Shown piece by piece: positions 1 through 6,021 of a stretch of DNA of 8,041 nt. The notes beneath the pieces were generated by a model. It ran no database searches and had not been told where the DNA came from. It worked only from the letters and a program-made list of their open reading frames with translations. Made by a program: the position numbers and the translations under genes. The first letter of the stretch is position 1, and the number at the start of each line of letters is the position of its first letter. The DNA lies in the NCBI GenBank assembly GCA_003585845.1, contig NQOP01000001.1:442903-450943 (forward strand), read 5' to 3'. The DNA comes from Bifidobacteriaceae bacterium NR021 (GTDB taxonomy: Bacteria; Actinomycetota; Actinomycetes; Actinomycetales; Bifidobacteriaceae).

Positions 1-544
1 TGATGCTATGTATGAGCCTGTGCAAGGTATTGAATTCCCAACAATAAGCGAAGAAGTATTTTCAAAATTTGCAGACTATAGTGCAGAAAAATTGAGCGCA
101 GAAAAATTGTCAGAATGTGATAAATCTCTCATTTTGAAATCTTTAAATTCACTCGAAGCTGTTCGCGCAATCGCAGAAGCAGATATAGTAGTAAGCACTG
201 TTCCTGCGCACGTAGCAGATCCAATTGCGCTTGCGTTGAAAGCATACTGTCAAGATAGTGCGAATAATCAAACGAAATTAGGCACATTGCTTGACGTAGT
301 TTACAATCCTCGCCCAAGCATGCTACTTAGTGTATGGCAACAATACGGTTGCGCTATTGGGGGAGAAGAAATGCTTTTGCAACAAGCTTTAGCGCAAGTA
401 AGTCTTATGACGATTGACTACAGGCGATCTAAAGAAAATTTTGAGAATGGTGCTGAGCTTGGCTATAAACCTAGTGCTGACAAGGCTAGATATTACGATG
501 ACTTAAGTAGTCTCATGCGAAAAGCCTTACAGGAGGCATTATGA
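1..544 (+). CDS. aroE: Shikimate dehydrogenase, 3' part (gene runs in from the left)
   Basis: This is the C-terminal portion of a shikimate dehydrogenase, the cytoplasmic NADP-dependent enzyme that reduces 3-dehydroshikimate to shikimate in the chorismate (aromatic amino acid) pathway. The reading frame is open to the left edge (codons begin at base 2), so the Met at base 8 is probably internal and the catalytic N-terminal domain lies outside. Visible are the Rossmann-domain segment ADIVVSTVPAHVADPIA, then LLDVVYNPRPSMLL and the C-terminal GGEEMLLQQALAQVSLMT stretch, which match the family's conserved nucleotide-domain and C-terminal helices. A tandem SAEKL duplication sits in the variable part before the Rossmann segment. 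The stop codon overlaps the rapZ start (ATGA), implying translational coupling. Family assignment is by recognition only. A quinate/shikimate dehydrogenase paralogue is the main alternative. Confidence 0.85.
   Translation, partial: DAMYEPVQGIEFPTISEEVFSKFADYSAEKLSAEKLSECDKSLILKSLNSLEAVRAIAEADIVVSTVPAHVADPIALALKAYCQDSANNQTKLGTLLDVVYNPRPSMLLSVWQQYGCAIGGEEMLLQQALAQVSLMTIDYRRSKENFENGAELGYKPSADKARYYDDLSSLMRKALQEAL
80..109 (+). repeat. 15-bp tandem duplication inside aroE
   Basis: Two adjacent copies of AGYGCAGAAAAATTG (80-94 and 95-109) differ at one base. The unit is a whole number of codons and starts on a codon boundary, so it gives SAEKL twice in the protein without breaking the frame. It lies in a surface-like variable stretch of AroE. 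Confidence 0.85.
531..536 (+). promoter_or_regulatory. Ribosome binding site of rapZ inside aroE
   Basis: AGGAGG lies 4 bases before the ATG at 541 and within the last codons of aroE. Together with the 4-base overlap of the two genes it supports this ATG as the rapZ start, including the repeat-rich N-terminal extension. The short spacing leaves some doubt. Confidence 0.75.
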
Positions 545-1512
545 GCGATAATATGCAACATACTATGCAACATACTACGCAAAGTGATGCGCAACGTGAT
601 GTGCAACATACTACGCAACGTTCCGCGTCGACTAGCGTGCAACTAGCTGACGGATTTGAAGTTATGCTAATTACCGGCATGAGCGGAGCTGGGCGCTCGC
701 ACGCTGCTAACGCGTTGGAAGATATGGGATGGTATGTTATCGATAATCTTCCGCCAAAACTGCTCATACCGCTAGTAGATATGATGACTTCATCCGGTTC
801 TAAAGTGCATAAGCTTGCTGCTGTTATTGATGTGCGTTCTAGAGGATATTTCGACGACCTGTTTGCAGTTCTTGCGCATATTGACGAACTTGGCGTAAAA
901 ACGCGAATTCTGTTTCTAGATGCTTCGGATGCTGTGCTTATTAAGCGTTACGAGTCTGTGCGCAGACCGCATCCTTTGCAGCGCGGCGGCAGACTTATTG
1001 ACGGTATTCTAGAAGAGCGAGAGCTGCTCAGTCATTTGAAAGATTGCGCGGATATTATTATCGATACTTCTGCACTCAGTATTCACCAACTTTCTACAAA
1101 GCTTTACGAAGGATTGCTTGGAAAAGGCTCTTCTACGGTTTCTGTGCATATTTTCAGTTTTGGCTTTAAATATGGTATGCCAATGGATGCTGATTTTGTT
1201 GCCGATATGCGATTTTTGCCGAATCCTTTCTGGGTTCCTGAATTAAGGGAGCTTACAGGTAAGGATCAAGCTGTGCAAGATTATGTTTTATCGAATCCTG
1301 CGGCAATTGCATTCTTAGATTCTTACGAAAATGCGCTTCTTACAGCTATCGACGGATTCGCTAAAGAAGACAAGCATTACGTGACTATTGCTGTGGGATG
1401 TACTGGCGGTCAGCATCGTTCTGTTGCCGTAAGTATTGAGCTTGCTAGACGTTTGAGATTGCACGGTTTGCAAGTTACAGTATCTGCAAGAGAGCTGCAG
1501 AGAAGATCGTAG
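541..1512 (+). CDS. rapZ: RapZ/YvcJ family P-loop nucleotide-binding protein
   Basis: A 323-residue RapZ (YvcJ, UPF0042) family protein. In E. coli RapZ is an RNA-binding adapter that directs a small RNA to RNase E and so controls glucosamine-6-phosphate synthase. The actinobacterial role is less clear. Motifs seen: a P-loop GMSGAGRS at residues 46-53, with Arg in the usual Lys position as is common in Actinobacteria; FLDAS at 125-129; VRRPHPL at 140-146; and in the C-terminal domain SFGFKYGMP (206-214), VADMRFLPNPFW (220-231) and GCTGGQHRSV (286-295). The conserved part begins near residue 40. The first 39 residues are an extension made largely of four-residue repeats (MQHT, TQSD, AQRD and so on) and look disordered. 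An ATG at codon 42 would delete this extension, but the strong ribosome site and the ATGA overlap with aroE favour 541. Confidence 0.93.
   Translation: MSDNMQHTMQHTTQSDAQRDVQHTTQRSASTSVQLADGFEVMLITGMSGAGRSHAANALEDMGWYVIDNLPPKLLIPLVDMMTSSGSKVHKLAAVIDVRSRGYFDDLFAVLAHIDELGVKTRILFLDASDAVLIKRYESVRRPHPLQRGGRLIDGILEERELLSHLKDCADIIIDTSALSIHQLSTKLYEGLLGKGSSTVSVHIFSFGFKYGMPMDADFVADMRFLPNPFWVPELRELTGKDQAVQDYVLSNPAAIAFLDSYENALLTAIDGFAKEDKHYVTIAVGCTGGQHRSVAVSIELARRLRLHGLQVTVSARELQRRS
553..624 (+). repeat. 12-bp tandem repeat, six units, coding for the RapZ N-terminus
   Basis: Six consecutive 12-base units start at 553, 565, 577, 589, 601 and 613. The first two are identical (ATGCAACATACT), the fifth is GTGCAACATACT, and the others are diverged (ACGCAAAGTGAT, GCGCAACGTGAT, ACGCAACGTTCC). 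In frame they give MQHT, MQHT, TQSD, AQRD, VQHT and TQRS. Each unit keeps Gln at its second position. The period is a multiple of three, so copy-number change would preserve the frame. Confidence 0.9.
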
Positions 1513-1567
1513 TAAGCGAAAAGTAAAGTAGCGAAGAAGTAAAGTAGTGAAAAGTAAAGTAGCGAAA
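1511..1567 (+). repeat. Tandem AGTAAAGTAGYGAA repeats downstream of rapZ
   Basis: Three near-identical units of 15-16 bases occupy 1522-1537, 1538-1552 and 1553-1567 (AGTAAAGTAGCGAAGA, AGTAAAGTAGTGAAA, AGTAAAGTAGCGAAA). A shorter relative, AGTAAGCGAAA, is at 1511-1521 and overlaps the rapZ stop codon. Each full unit contains TAA and TAG, so the array brings many stop codons. No inverted symmetry is evident, so it is not a terminator. Confidence 0.85.
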
Positions 1568-1653
1568 TGCGATTATGAAACTAATCAATTAAAATTAATT
1601 AAAAAATTAAATAAAATTGTGTAAATTATATAAAATATAAAAATCTTGTACTA

Positions 1654-1671
1654 AAAGCATGTAAAGCATGT
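1654..1671 (+). repeat. Exact 9-bp tandem repeat AAAGCATGT in the whiA leader
   Basis: AAAGCATGT occurs twice back to back (1654-1662, 1663-1671), just after a very AT-rich stretch (about 1580-1650) that holds several TATAAA-like hexamers (1629-1634, 1636-1641). The AT-rich block could hold the whiA promoter, but no convincing -35/-10 pair stands out. The repeats might be a regulator site or another small duplication. The rest of the gap up to 1798 shows no gene. Confidence 0.5.
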
Positions 1672-1785
1672 GCAAAAACCGGTAAAATGTCCAACGTATT
1701 CTGTATCACAGAAAGCCGGGCATGTCGTGTGCCACAGCATCATGCAAGTACCCAACAGCACTCATATTTTAAGAAGAACAAAAGT

Positions 1786-1792
1786 AGGAGGT
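1786..1792 (+). promoter_or_regulatory. Ribosome binding site fixing the whiA TTG start
   Basis: AGGAGGT is a full anti-16S match. The last G of AGGAGG is followed by 7 bases and then TTG at 1799, an ideal distance. The upstream in-frame GTG at 1670 has no comparable site, and the 43 codons it would add do not resemble WhiA. Confidence 0.85.
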
Positions 1793-1798
1793 TGTCCC

Positions 1799-2746
1799 TT
1801 GGCTCTTCTTGACGACGTCAAAAATGAACTCGTTTCAAACAACAATGAGCTCCCGACTGTCATTATGGCTCAAGCTGCAGCAATGATGCGCTTTGCTGGC
1901 GGCTTAAGGCCAGTAAATAATCAGGCTGTTATTCGCGCTCAGTTAGATTCTCAGCGTGCAGCTCAGTGGCTTGTTGAGGTATTGAAAACTCATTTCCAGA
2001 GGGAAGCAACAATTGCTCAAGTTTCTCGTCAAACTCCTACGGGCACTGTAGTTCGCTATGACGTTGTAGTTGAGCGTGGTGCTGCAGCATTGGCTTTGCA
2101 ATCTGGTCTTCTTGATCGACGTATGAGAATTGTTGCAGGTCTTGCACCTGAGATTGTTGGTGGAAGTATCGCCCAAATCAAAGCAGCTTGGCGTGGTGCT
2201 TTCTTGGCTCACGGTGCTATTTCGGATCCTGGCAAAGCTAGCTATTTGGAAGTTGTTTGCCCAACTCATGAGGCTGCAAATGCTTTGCAAACTATGGCGG
2301 CGCGACTTGGCATTAGCGCCAAGGCTCGTCAGGTTCGTAGCTCTGAGCGAGTGACGTTGCGCGATTCTGACGCAATTGAGCGAATGTTGATTCTGATTGG
2401 TGCTCCTCGTTCTGCTCGCGAATGGACTGGTAAGCGTTCGGACGGTGAAGCTCGCGGAAAAGCAAACCGTTTGGCTAATTTTGACGATGCGAATATGCGT
2501 CGTAGCGCTAAGGCTGCTGCTGAGGCATGCGAAAAGGTTCGTCACGCATTCGATATTTTGGGCGACGATATTCCAGATAATTTGTTGATGGCTGGAAAGC
2601 TTCGTCTTGAGCACAGCGACGCAAGTTTGGAAGAGCTTGGTCACTTGGCTGATCCTCCTATTACAAAGGATGCGATTGCAGGGCGAATTCGTAGACTTTT
2701 GCAGCTTTCGGCGAAGGTTGAGAAGTCGCGTATGCAGCAGCTTTAA
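1799..2746 (+). CDS. whiA: DNA-binding protein WhiA
   Basis: WhiA is a DNA-binding protein conserved in Gram-positive bacteria. In Streptomyces it controls sporulation genes with WhiB, and in Bacillus it affects cell division and chromosome segregation. In a non-sporulating actinomycete its targets are unknown to me. From the TTG at 1799 the protein is 315 residues, a typical length. The start [10 protein letters not shown] and the following [13 protein letters not shown] (24-36) match the family's N-terminus. A degenerate LAGLIDADG-type domain includes [14 protein letters not shown] (131-144). The linker carries [14 protein letters not shown] (223-236). The C-terminal helix-turn-helix covers about 268-303, including [19 protein letters not shown]. 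It follows rapZ by 286 bases rather than directly; many Actinobacteria have yvcK between them, and it is absent here. A longer start at 1670 is unlikely. Confidence 0.95.
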   Translation: MALLDDVKNELVSNNNELPTVIMAQAAAMMRFAGGLRPVNNQAVIRAQLDSQRAAQWLVEVLKTHFQREATIAQVSRQTPTGTVVRYDVVVERGAAALALQSGLLDRRMRIVAGLAPEIVGGSIAQIKAAWRGAFLAHGAISDPGKASYLEVVCPTHEAANALQTMAARLGISAKARQVRSSERVTLRDSDAIERMLILIGAPRSAREWTGKRSDGEARGKANRLANFDDANMRRSAKAAAEACEKVRHAFDILGDDIPDNLLMAGKLRLEHSDASLEELGHLADPPITKDAIAGRIRRLLQLSAKVEKSRMQQL

Positions 2747-2791
2747 TGCTGATTTTGCGTGGTTATTGCAGAGTTAATTTTTTTTTTAATT

Positions 2792-2824
2792 GCGCGAGTT
2801 GTTTTTTACTTCTCGCGCTTTTTT
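2792..2824 (+). terminator. Intrinsic terminator of whiA
   Basis: A perfect 7-bp GC-rich stem, GCGCGAG (2792-2798) with CTCGCGC (2812-2818), encloses a 13-base T-rich loop and is followed at once by six T. It lies 45 bases after the whiA stop. A run of ten T precedes it (2778-2787). Confidence 0.85.
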
Positions 2825-2849
2825 ATTTTCGATATTCTTGAGTATCGTT

Positions 2850-3057
2850 TATGAGTTTTGTAACTGATTTAGTTTTTTGGTTTTGACGAGGCTGGAAAAT
2901 TTGTGTTTGCGTGCGTCCCGTCCTTCGTGCGCTCTGGCTGTTAAAGACGCTTATTGTGTTCGCCTTTCTTCAAGAATGTAGCTTCTCAGTCCTCTTTTAG
3001 CACTGAACACAATTTTTCCAGCCTCTCAACACACTAAACGCCAACACAAAACTCATA
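2850..3057. repeat. Large imperfect inverted-repeat element (about 208 bp)
   Basis: The outer arms TATGAGTTTTGT (2850-2861) and ACAAAACTCATA (3046-3057) are perfectly complementary. Inner arms at 2888-2907 and 3006-3025 (core GAGGCTGGAAAA / TTTTTCCAGCCTC) match at 19 of 20 positions. The sequence between outer and inner arms is diverged but shares TTTAGT. A further nested pair, ATTGTGTTC (2953-2961) and GAACACAAT (3005-3013), is perfect and offers an alternative fold. The central 98 bases show no credible reading frame. No target-site duplication is obvious. It could be a miniature inverted-repeat transposon remnant or a structured RNA. Confidence 0.65.
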
Positions 3058-3079
3058 GACTCGTGCAGAAAGTTACGTA

Positions 3080-3119
3080 AATTGCGTGGCTTACTAAGTG
3101 CAACTAAAGTATCGCAATT
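3080..3119. repeat. Short inverted repeat AATTGCG / CGCAATT
   Basis: AATTGCG (3080-3086) is perfectly complementary to CGCAATT (3113-3119) across 26 bases, with the odd palindrome CTTACTAAG inside the loop. No T-run follows. It sits between the large inverted repeat and the tandem array. Function unknown; the match could be chance. Confidence 0.3.
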
Positions 3120-3207
3120 AAGCTGCGGTGGGGTGTGTAGGTAGGAGTGCCTGGCGTGGAGTGTGCAGCAGCACGGATGTTAGTGTTCGCCAAGCAATAA
3201 ATAATCG

Positions 3208-3315
3208 ACGTTTGCAAAGCACTGGTGCAAAGCTACATTAACAACGTTCGCAAAGCATTACTGCAAAGCTTCAGACGCAATGTCAGCAGAGCACTGGTGC
3301 AAAGCTACGTGGTCC
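3208..3315 (+). repeat. Three 36-bp tandem units upstream of pgk
   Basis: Units at 3208-3243, 3244-3279 and 3280-3315 share the pattern ACGTTTGCAAAGC...TGCAAAGC. The first and third share the 19-mer AGCACTGGTGCAAAGCTAC exactly (3218-3236 and 3290-3308), 72 bases apart, while the middle unit is more diverged. Each unit carries the submotif GCAAAGC or a close variant twice. A partial, degenerate copy (GTGTTCGCCAAGC) may begin at 3184. There are no spacers, so this is not a CRISPR array. The array ends just before the likely pgk promoter. Confidence 0.85.
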
Positions 3316-3316
3316 A

Positions 3317-3345
3317 TAGGGATTGTTGAAGATGTGCGGTATAAT
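3317..3345 (+). promoter_or_regulatory. Probable pgk promoter
   Basis: A perfect TATAAT -10 hexamer lies at 3340-3345. At 17-base spacing the -35 position is TAGGGA (3317-3322), only 3 of 6 to consensus, so an activator or the upstream repeats may contribute. The predicted start point near 3352 gives a leader of about 115 bases. A small inverted pair, ATTGC (3344-3348) with GCAAT (3354-3358), overlaps the end of the -10 box and could be an operator, but is too short to be sure. Confidence 0.55.
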
Positions 3346-3400
3346 TGCACCCGGCAATGTGTTGATGTTTGAGGCTGATTTTGCGTTTTGTTGAACGAAG

Positions 3401-3452
3401 TAAGCCGGCACGGTAAGCCAGTATGTAAGTCAAATATGGTAAGCCAATATGG
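3401..3452 (+). repeat. 13-bp tandem repeats in the pgk leader
   Basis: Four units of 12-14 bases beginning TAAGYC occur at 3401-3413 (TAAGCCGGCACGG), 3414-3425 (TAAGCCAGTATG), 3426-3439 (TAAGTCAAATATGG) and 3440-3452 (TAAGCCAATATGG). The last ends 3 bases before the ribosome binding site of pgk, so the array lies in the 5' leader of the mRNA if the TATAAT at 3340 is used. Confidence 0.8.
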
Positions 3453-3468
3453 TTTGGAAAGGATACCA

Positions 3469-4674
3469 ATGAAGACACTGAAAGATTTGGGAGATTTGAG
3501 TGGTAAGCGCGTATTGGTTCGCGCTGATTTTAACGTTCCTCTCAAGGATACGACGATTACTGATGATGGTCGTATTCGTGCTGCTTTACCAACCATTAAG
3601 GCTTTGCGTGAGCAGGGTGCTAAGGTGATTTTGATGGCTCACCTTGGTCGTCCAAAGGGTCAGGTTGTTCCAGAGCTTTCCTTGGCTCCAGTTGCGCAGC
3701 GTTTAGGTGAATTGCTCGGCACAAATGTTGTTTTGGCTGCAGACACTTACGGCGAAGATGCACAAGCTAAGGTAGCTGCCATGAATAATGGCGACGTTGT
3801 TTTGCTCGAAAACGTGCGCTTCAACGCCGAAGAAACCAGCAAGGATGCTTCCGAGCGCGCATCTTACGCTAAGAAGATTGCTTCTCTTGGCGAAGTATTT
3901 GTTTCCGACGGCTTTGGTGTTGTGCACCGCGCTCAGGGTTCAAATTACGATGTTGCTGCCGATCTTCCATCAGCTGCAGGCTTGCTTGTTGAGAAGGAAG
4001 TTAAGGCACTTTCTCGCGCAACTGAAAACCCAGAGCGTCCTTTGACTGTTGTTCTCGGCGGTTCCAAGGTTTCCGACAAGCTCGGCGTTATTGAGAACTT
4101 GCTTTCTAAGGCTGATCGTCTTGTTATTGGCGGCGGTATGGTGTTCACATTCCTCAAGGCTTTGGGTCACGAAGTTGGTACTTCTTTGCTTGAAGAGGAT
4201 CAACTCGAGAAGGTTAAGGGCTACATTGAAACCGCTAAGAAGAACGGCGTTGAGCTTGTACTTCCAACCGATATTGTTGTGAATGCTGGCTTCCCAGCAG
4301 GGGATACTCCAGTTGCTCCAGAAGTAGTTCCAGCAGACGCTATTCCTGCAGACAAGATGGGCTTGGATATTGGTCCTGACTCTCAGAAACTTTTCCACGA
4401 CAAGATTGTTGACTCCAAGACTGTTGTTTGGAACGGTCCTATGGGTGTGTTCGAGGTTCCAGAGTTTGCAGCCGGTACTCGCGCTGTAGCCCAGGGCTTG
4501 GTTGATGCAACTAAGAACGGCACTTTCACTATCGTCGGTGGTGGTGATTCTGCTTCTGCAGTGCGCAACCTTGGATTCCCAGAAGATGGCTTCTCGCACA
4601 TTTCTACTGGCGGCGGCGCTTCTCTCGAGTTCTTGGAAGGCAAGACTCTTCCAGGTTTGAGCGTGCTTGAGTAA
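3469..4674 (+). CDS. pgk: Phosphoglycerate kinase
   Basis: Cytoplasmic glycolytic enzyme that transfers phosphate from 1,3-bisphosphoglycerate to ADP, giving ATP and 3-phosphoglycerate. The ATG at 3469 follows GGAAAGGA (3456-3463) by 5 bases and gives 401 residues, the normal length. The 27 upstream in-frame codons come from the leader repeats and are not protein-like. Substrate-site motifs in the N-terminal domain are VRADFNVP (17-24), HLGRP (58-62) and DGFGVVHRA (147-155, with Gly where many homologues have Ala). The nucleotide domain has GGSKVSDK (197-204), [11 protein letters not shown] (221-231), WNGPMGVFE (321-329), GGGDSASAV (357-365) and [14 protein letters not shown] (379-392). All expected key regions are intact. 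It is followed by tpiA, its glycolytic partner, 163 bases downstream. Codon use is more C/G-ending than in the neighbours, as expected for a highly expressed gene. Confidence 0.98.
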   Translation: MKTLKDLGDLSGKRVLVRADFNVPLKDTTITDDGRIRAALPTIKALREQGAKVILMAHLGRPKGQVVPELSLAPVAQRLGELLGTNVVLAADTYGEDAQAKVAAMNNGDVVLLENVRFNAEETSKDASERASYAKKIASLGEVFVSDGFGVVHRAQGSNYDVAADLPSAAGLLVEKEVKALSRATENPERPLTVVLGGSKVSDKLGVIENLLSKADRLVIGGGMVFTFLKALGHEVGTSLLEEDQLEKVKGYIETAKKNGVELVLPTDIVVNAGFPAGDTPVAPEVVPADAIPADKMGLDIGPDSQKLFHDKIVDSKTVVWNGPMGVFEVPEFAAGTRAVAQGLVDATKNGTFTIVGGGDSASAVRNLGFPEDGFSHISTGGGASLEFLEGKTLPGLSVLE

Positions 4675-4699
4675 ATAACATTGCTTGAGTAAGTAATAT
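4664..4699 (+). repeat. 18-bp tandem duplication spanning the pgk stop codon
   Basis: TGCTTGAGTAAATAACAT (4664-4681) is followed directly by TGCTTGAGTAAGTAATAT (4682-4699), identical at 16 of 18 positions. The first copy holds the last two sense codons and the TAA stop of pgk; the second is a non-coding echo of the gene end. Confidence 0.85.
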
Positions 4700-4732
4700 T
4701 TACGCGAGCAAGTATAAACTAAATATTTCCGC

Positions 4733-4785
4733 TTATGCCGACTTTCGATTTTATGAATCCGCTTTGTAAATCGAGGTCGGCATAA
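4733..4785 (+). promoter_or_regulatory. Long hairpin in the pgk-tpiA gap
   Basis: TTATGCCGACTTTCGATTT (4733-4751) pairs with AAATCGAGGTCGGCATAA (4768-4785) over about 17 bp with one small asymmetry, around a 16-base loop. No T-run follows (the next bases are CACTAATTTGCG), so a classical intrinsic terminator is unlikely. It could be an mRNA processing or 3'-end stabilising structure for pgk, or a palindromic protein site. An 8-bp palindrome TTGCGCAA follows at 4793-4800, close to the tpiA start. Confidence 0.6.
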
Positions 4786-4837
4786 CACTAATTTGCGCAA
4801 TACTATTAATCTCAATCGTAAACTTTTAAGGGTGATT

Positions 4838-5644
4838 ATGGTTTCCAAAAGAAAGCCGTTAGTCGCTGGTAATTGGAAAATGAATTTCAATCACCGCGAA
4901 GCTACGCATTTTATACAAAAATTTGCGTGGCTACTGCGTGACGCGCATTACGACTACCACGATTGTGAAATTGCACTTATGCCTTCTTTTACTTCAATAA
5001 GAAGCGTGCAAGTTCTTGTTGAGTCTGACCATTTGCCAATATTGTACGGAGCTCAAGCTGTTTCTGTTACTGCTCAAGGTGCTTTTACTGGTGATGTTTC
5101 TGCAGATATGCTTGCAAGTCTTGGATGCTCAATGGTTATTGTTGGTCATTCTGAAAGACGCAAGTATCATCCTGAAGATGATGCAAATATAGTTGATCAA
5201 GTTCGAGCTGTGCTTGCCGCAGGAATGCAGCCAATTCTTTGCGTTGGTGAAAGTCTTAAAGAACGTCAACAGGGTGTTGCGCTCGATTTTGCTGTAGGGC
5301 AAGTGCATGATGTAACGCGCGATTTGGATGCGAAGCAAGCTAAGCGTTTAATTATTGCGTACGAACCGGTTTGGGCAATTGGTACGGGTATGGTTGCCAC
5401 TGCTAACTCAGCTCAGGAAGCTGCATTGGCTATTCGTGAAGACTTGCGCGTTACGTTCGGTGACGATGTTGCAGATACTGTCCGTATTCTTTACGGCGGA
5501 TCTGTGACTTCTTCTAATGCTTCAAGTCTTATCGCTGAGCCAGATGTTGATGGATTCTTAATTGGTGGCGCTTCTCTTGATGCGCAAGAACTTGCTAATA
5601 TTGTGCGACTAACGGCTGCGCAAACACGTTTAGAGACTAAATAA
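4838..5644 (+). CDS. tpiA: Triosephosphate isomerase
   Basis: Cytoplasmic TIM-barrel enzyme that interconverts dihydroxyacetone phosphate and glyceraldehyde-3-phosphate. From the ATG at 4838 (AAGGGTG just upstream at 4828-4834) it has 268 residues, a usual bacterial length. Translation from the earlier in-frame start at 4793 would add 15 non-conserved residues. Catalytic residues are in place: Asn12 and Lys14 in GNWKMN (11-16), His104 in IVGHSERRKYH (101-111) and Glu176 in AYEPVWAIGTG (174-184), whose tail is the flexible loop 6. The phosphate-binding LYGGSV (218-223) and DGFLIGGASL (238-247) are also present. It follows pgk with a hairpin between and precedes secG by 61 bases, so the three may share transcripts. 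Codon use is less biased than in pgk. Confidence 0.98.
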   Translation: MVSKRKPLVAGNWKMNFNHREATHFIQKFAWLLRDAHYDYHDCEIALMPSFTSIRSVQVLVESDHLPILYGAQAVSVTAQGAFTGDVSADMLASLGCSMVIVGHSERRKYHPEDDANIVDQVRAVLAAGMQPILCVGESLKERQQGVALDFAVGQVHDVTRDLDAKQAKRLIIAYEPVWAIGTGMVATANSAQEAALAIREDLRVTFGDDVADTVRILYGGSVTSSNASSLIAEPDVDGFLIGGASLDAQELANIVRLTAAQTRLETK

Positions 5645-5693
5645 GCTTAAGCGGTCAAAGGTTATTATTAAACTTAACCGAGTACTGTAAAAC

Positions 5694-5699
5694 AGGAGG
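5694..5699 (+). promoter_or_regulatory. Ribosome binding site fixing the secG GTG start
   Basis: AGGAGG ends 6 bases before the GTG at 5706. The TTG at 5700, which would give two more residues, abuts the site with no spacing and cannot be the start. Confidence 0.85.
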
Positions 5700-5705
5700 T
5701 TGGTT

Positions 5706-5954
5706 GTGTCCACTGTGAAGATTATTTTGCAGGTGTTGCTTGTGCTCACTAGCATTTTGCTCACATTGTTAATTTTGATGCACAAGGGCAAGGGCGGCGG
5801 CCTTTCCGACATGTTCGGCGGCGGTTTAACGAAGAACGCTGGTAGCTCTGGTGTTGCAGAAAAGAACTTAAATCGTTGGACGGTTATTATTGCATTAATT
5901 TGGGTTGCTGTGATTGTGGCTTTAAACTTAATGACTAAGTTCTCGCTCATCTGA
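5706..5954 (+). CDS. secG: Preprotein translocase subunit SecG
   Basis: Small membrane subunit of the SecYEG protein-conducting channel in the cytoplasmic membrane; it aids protein export together with SecA. The protein is 82 residues, normal for actinobacterial SecG. Two transmembrane helices are evident, about residues 4-25 and 58-77. They are joined by the typical glycine- and lysine-rich cytoplasmic loop HKGKGGGLSDMFGGGL (26-41), the most conserved part of the family. The second helix is preceded by NLNRW. The GTG start is fixed by a strong ribosome site. In bifidobacteria, as far as I recall, secG lies directly after tpiA, as here. A terminator 12 bases beyond its stop closes the unit. 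Confidence 0.96.
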   Translation: MSTVKIILQVLLVLTSILLTLLILMHKGKGGGLSDMFGGGLTKNAGSSGVAEKNLNRWTVIIALIWVAVIVALNLMTKFSLI

Positions 5955-5966
5955 GTATTCTTTTTG

Positions 5967-5999
5967 AAAAGCGCATGGTCGTCAGATTGTGCGCTTTTT
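5967..5999 (+). terminator. Intrinsic terminator of secG
   Basis: AAAAGCGCA (5967-5975) pairs perfectly with TGCGCTTTT (5990-5998) around a 14-base loop, and T residues run to 5999. The A-rich left arm also gives a U-tract-like tail on the opposite strand, but no - strand gene lies to its right, so it serves the pgk-tpiA-secG unit. Confidence 0.85.
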
Positions 6000-6021
6000 A
6001 TTTATATAAGTGTTTAATATT

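Noticed and set aside
1943..2644. 233-codon open frame on the minus strand opposite whiA
   Set aside because: It lies wholly within a confident whiA gene in antisense, is rich in Ser, Thr and Asn as shadow frames are, and shows no family motif.
3208..3315. Possible CRISPR array because the period is 36 bases
   Set aside because: The units abut with no unique spacers between them and diverge from one another, and no cas gene is in the window. It is an ordinary tandem repeat.
3388..3468. Longer pgk start at the TTG at 3388
   Set aside because: The added 27 codons are the leader tandem repeats and are not found in phosphoglycerate kinases. The ATG at 3469 has a proper ribosome site.
3970..4890. 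306-codon open frame on the minus strand opposite pgk and the tpiA start
   Set aside because: It is antisense to strongly conserved pgk codons and to an intergenic hairpin, and its translation has no recognisable domain. Biased pgk codon use explains the lack of stops.
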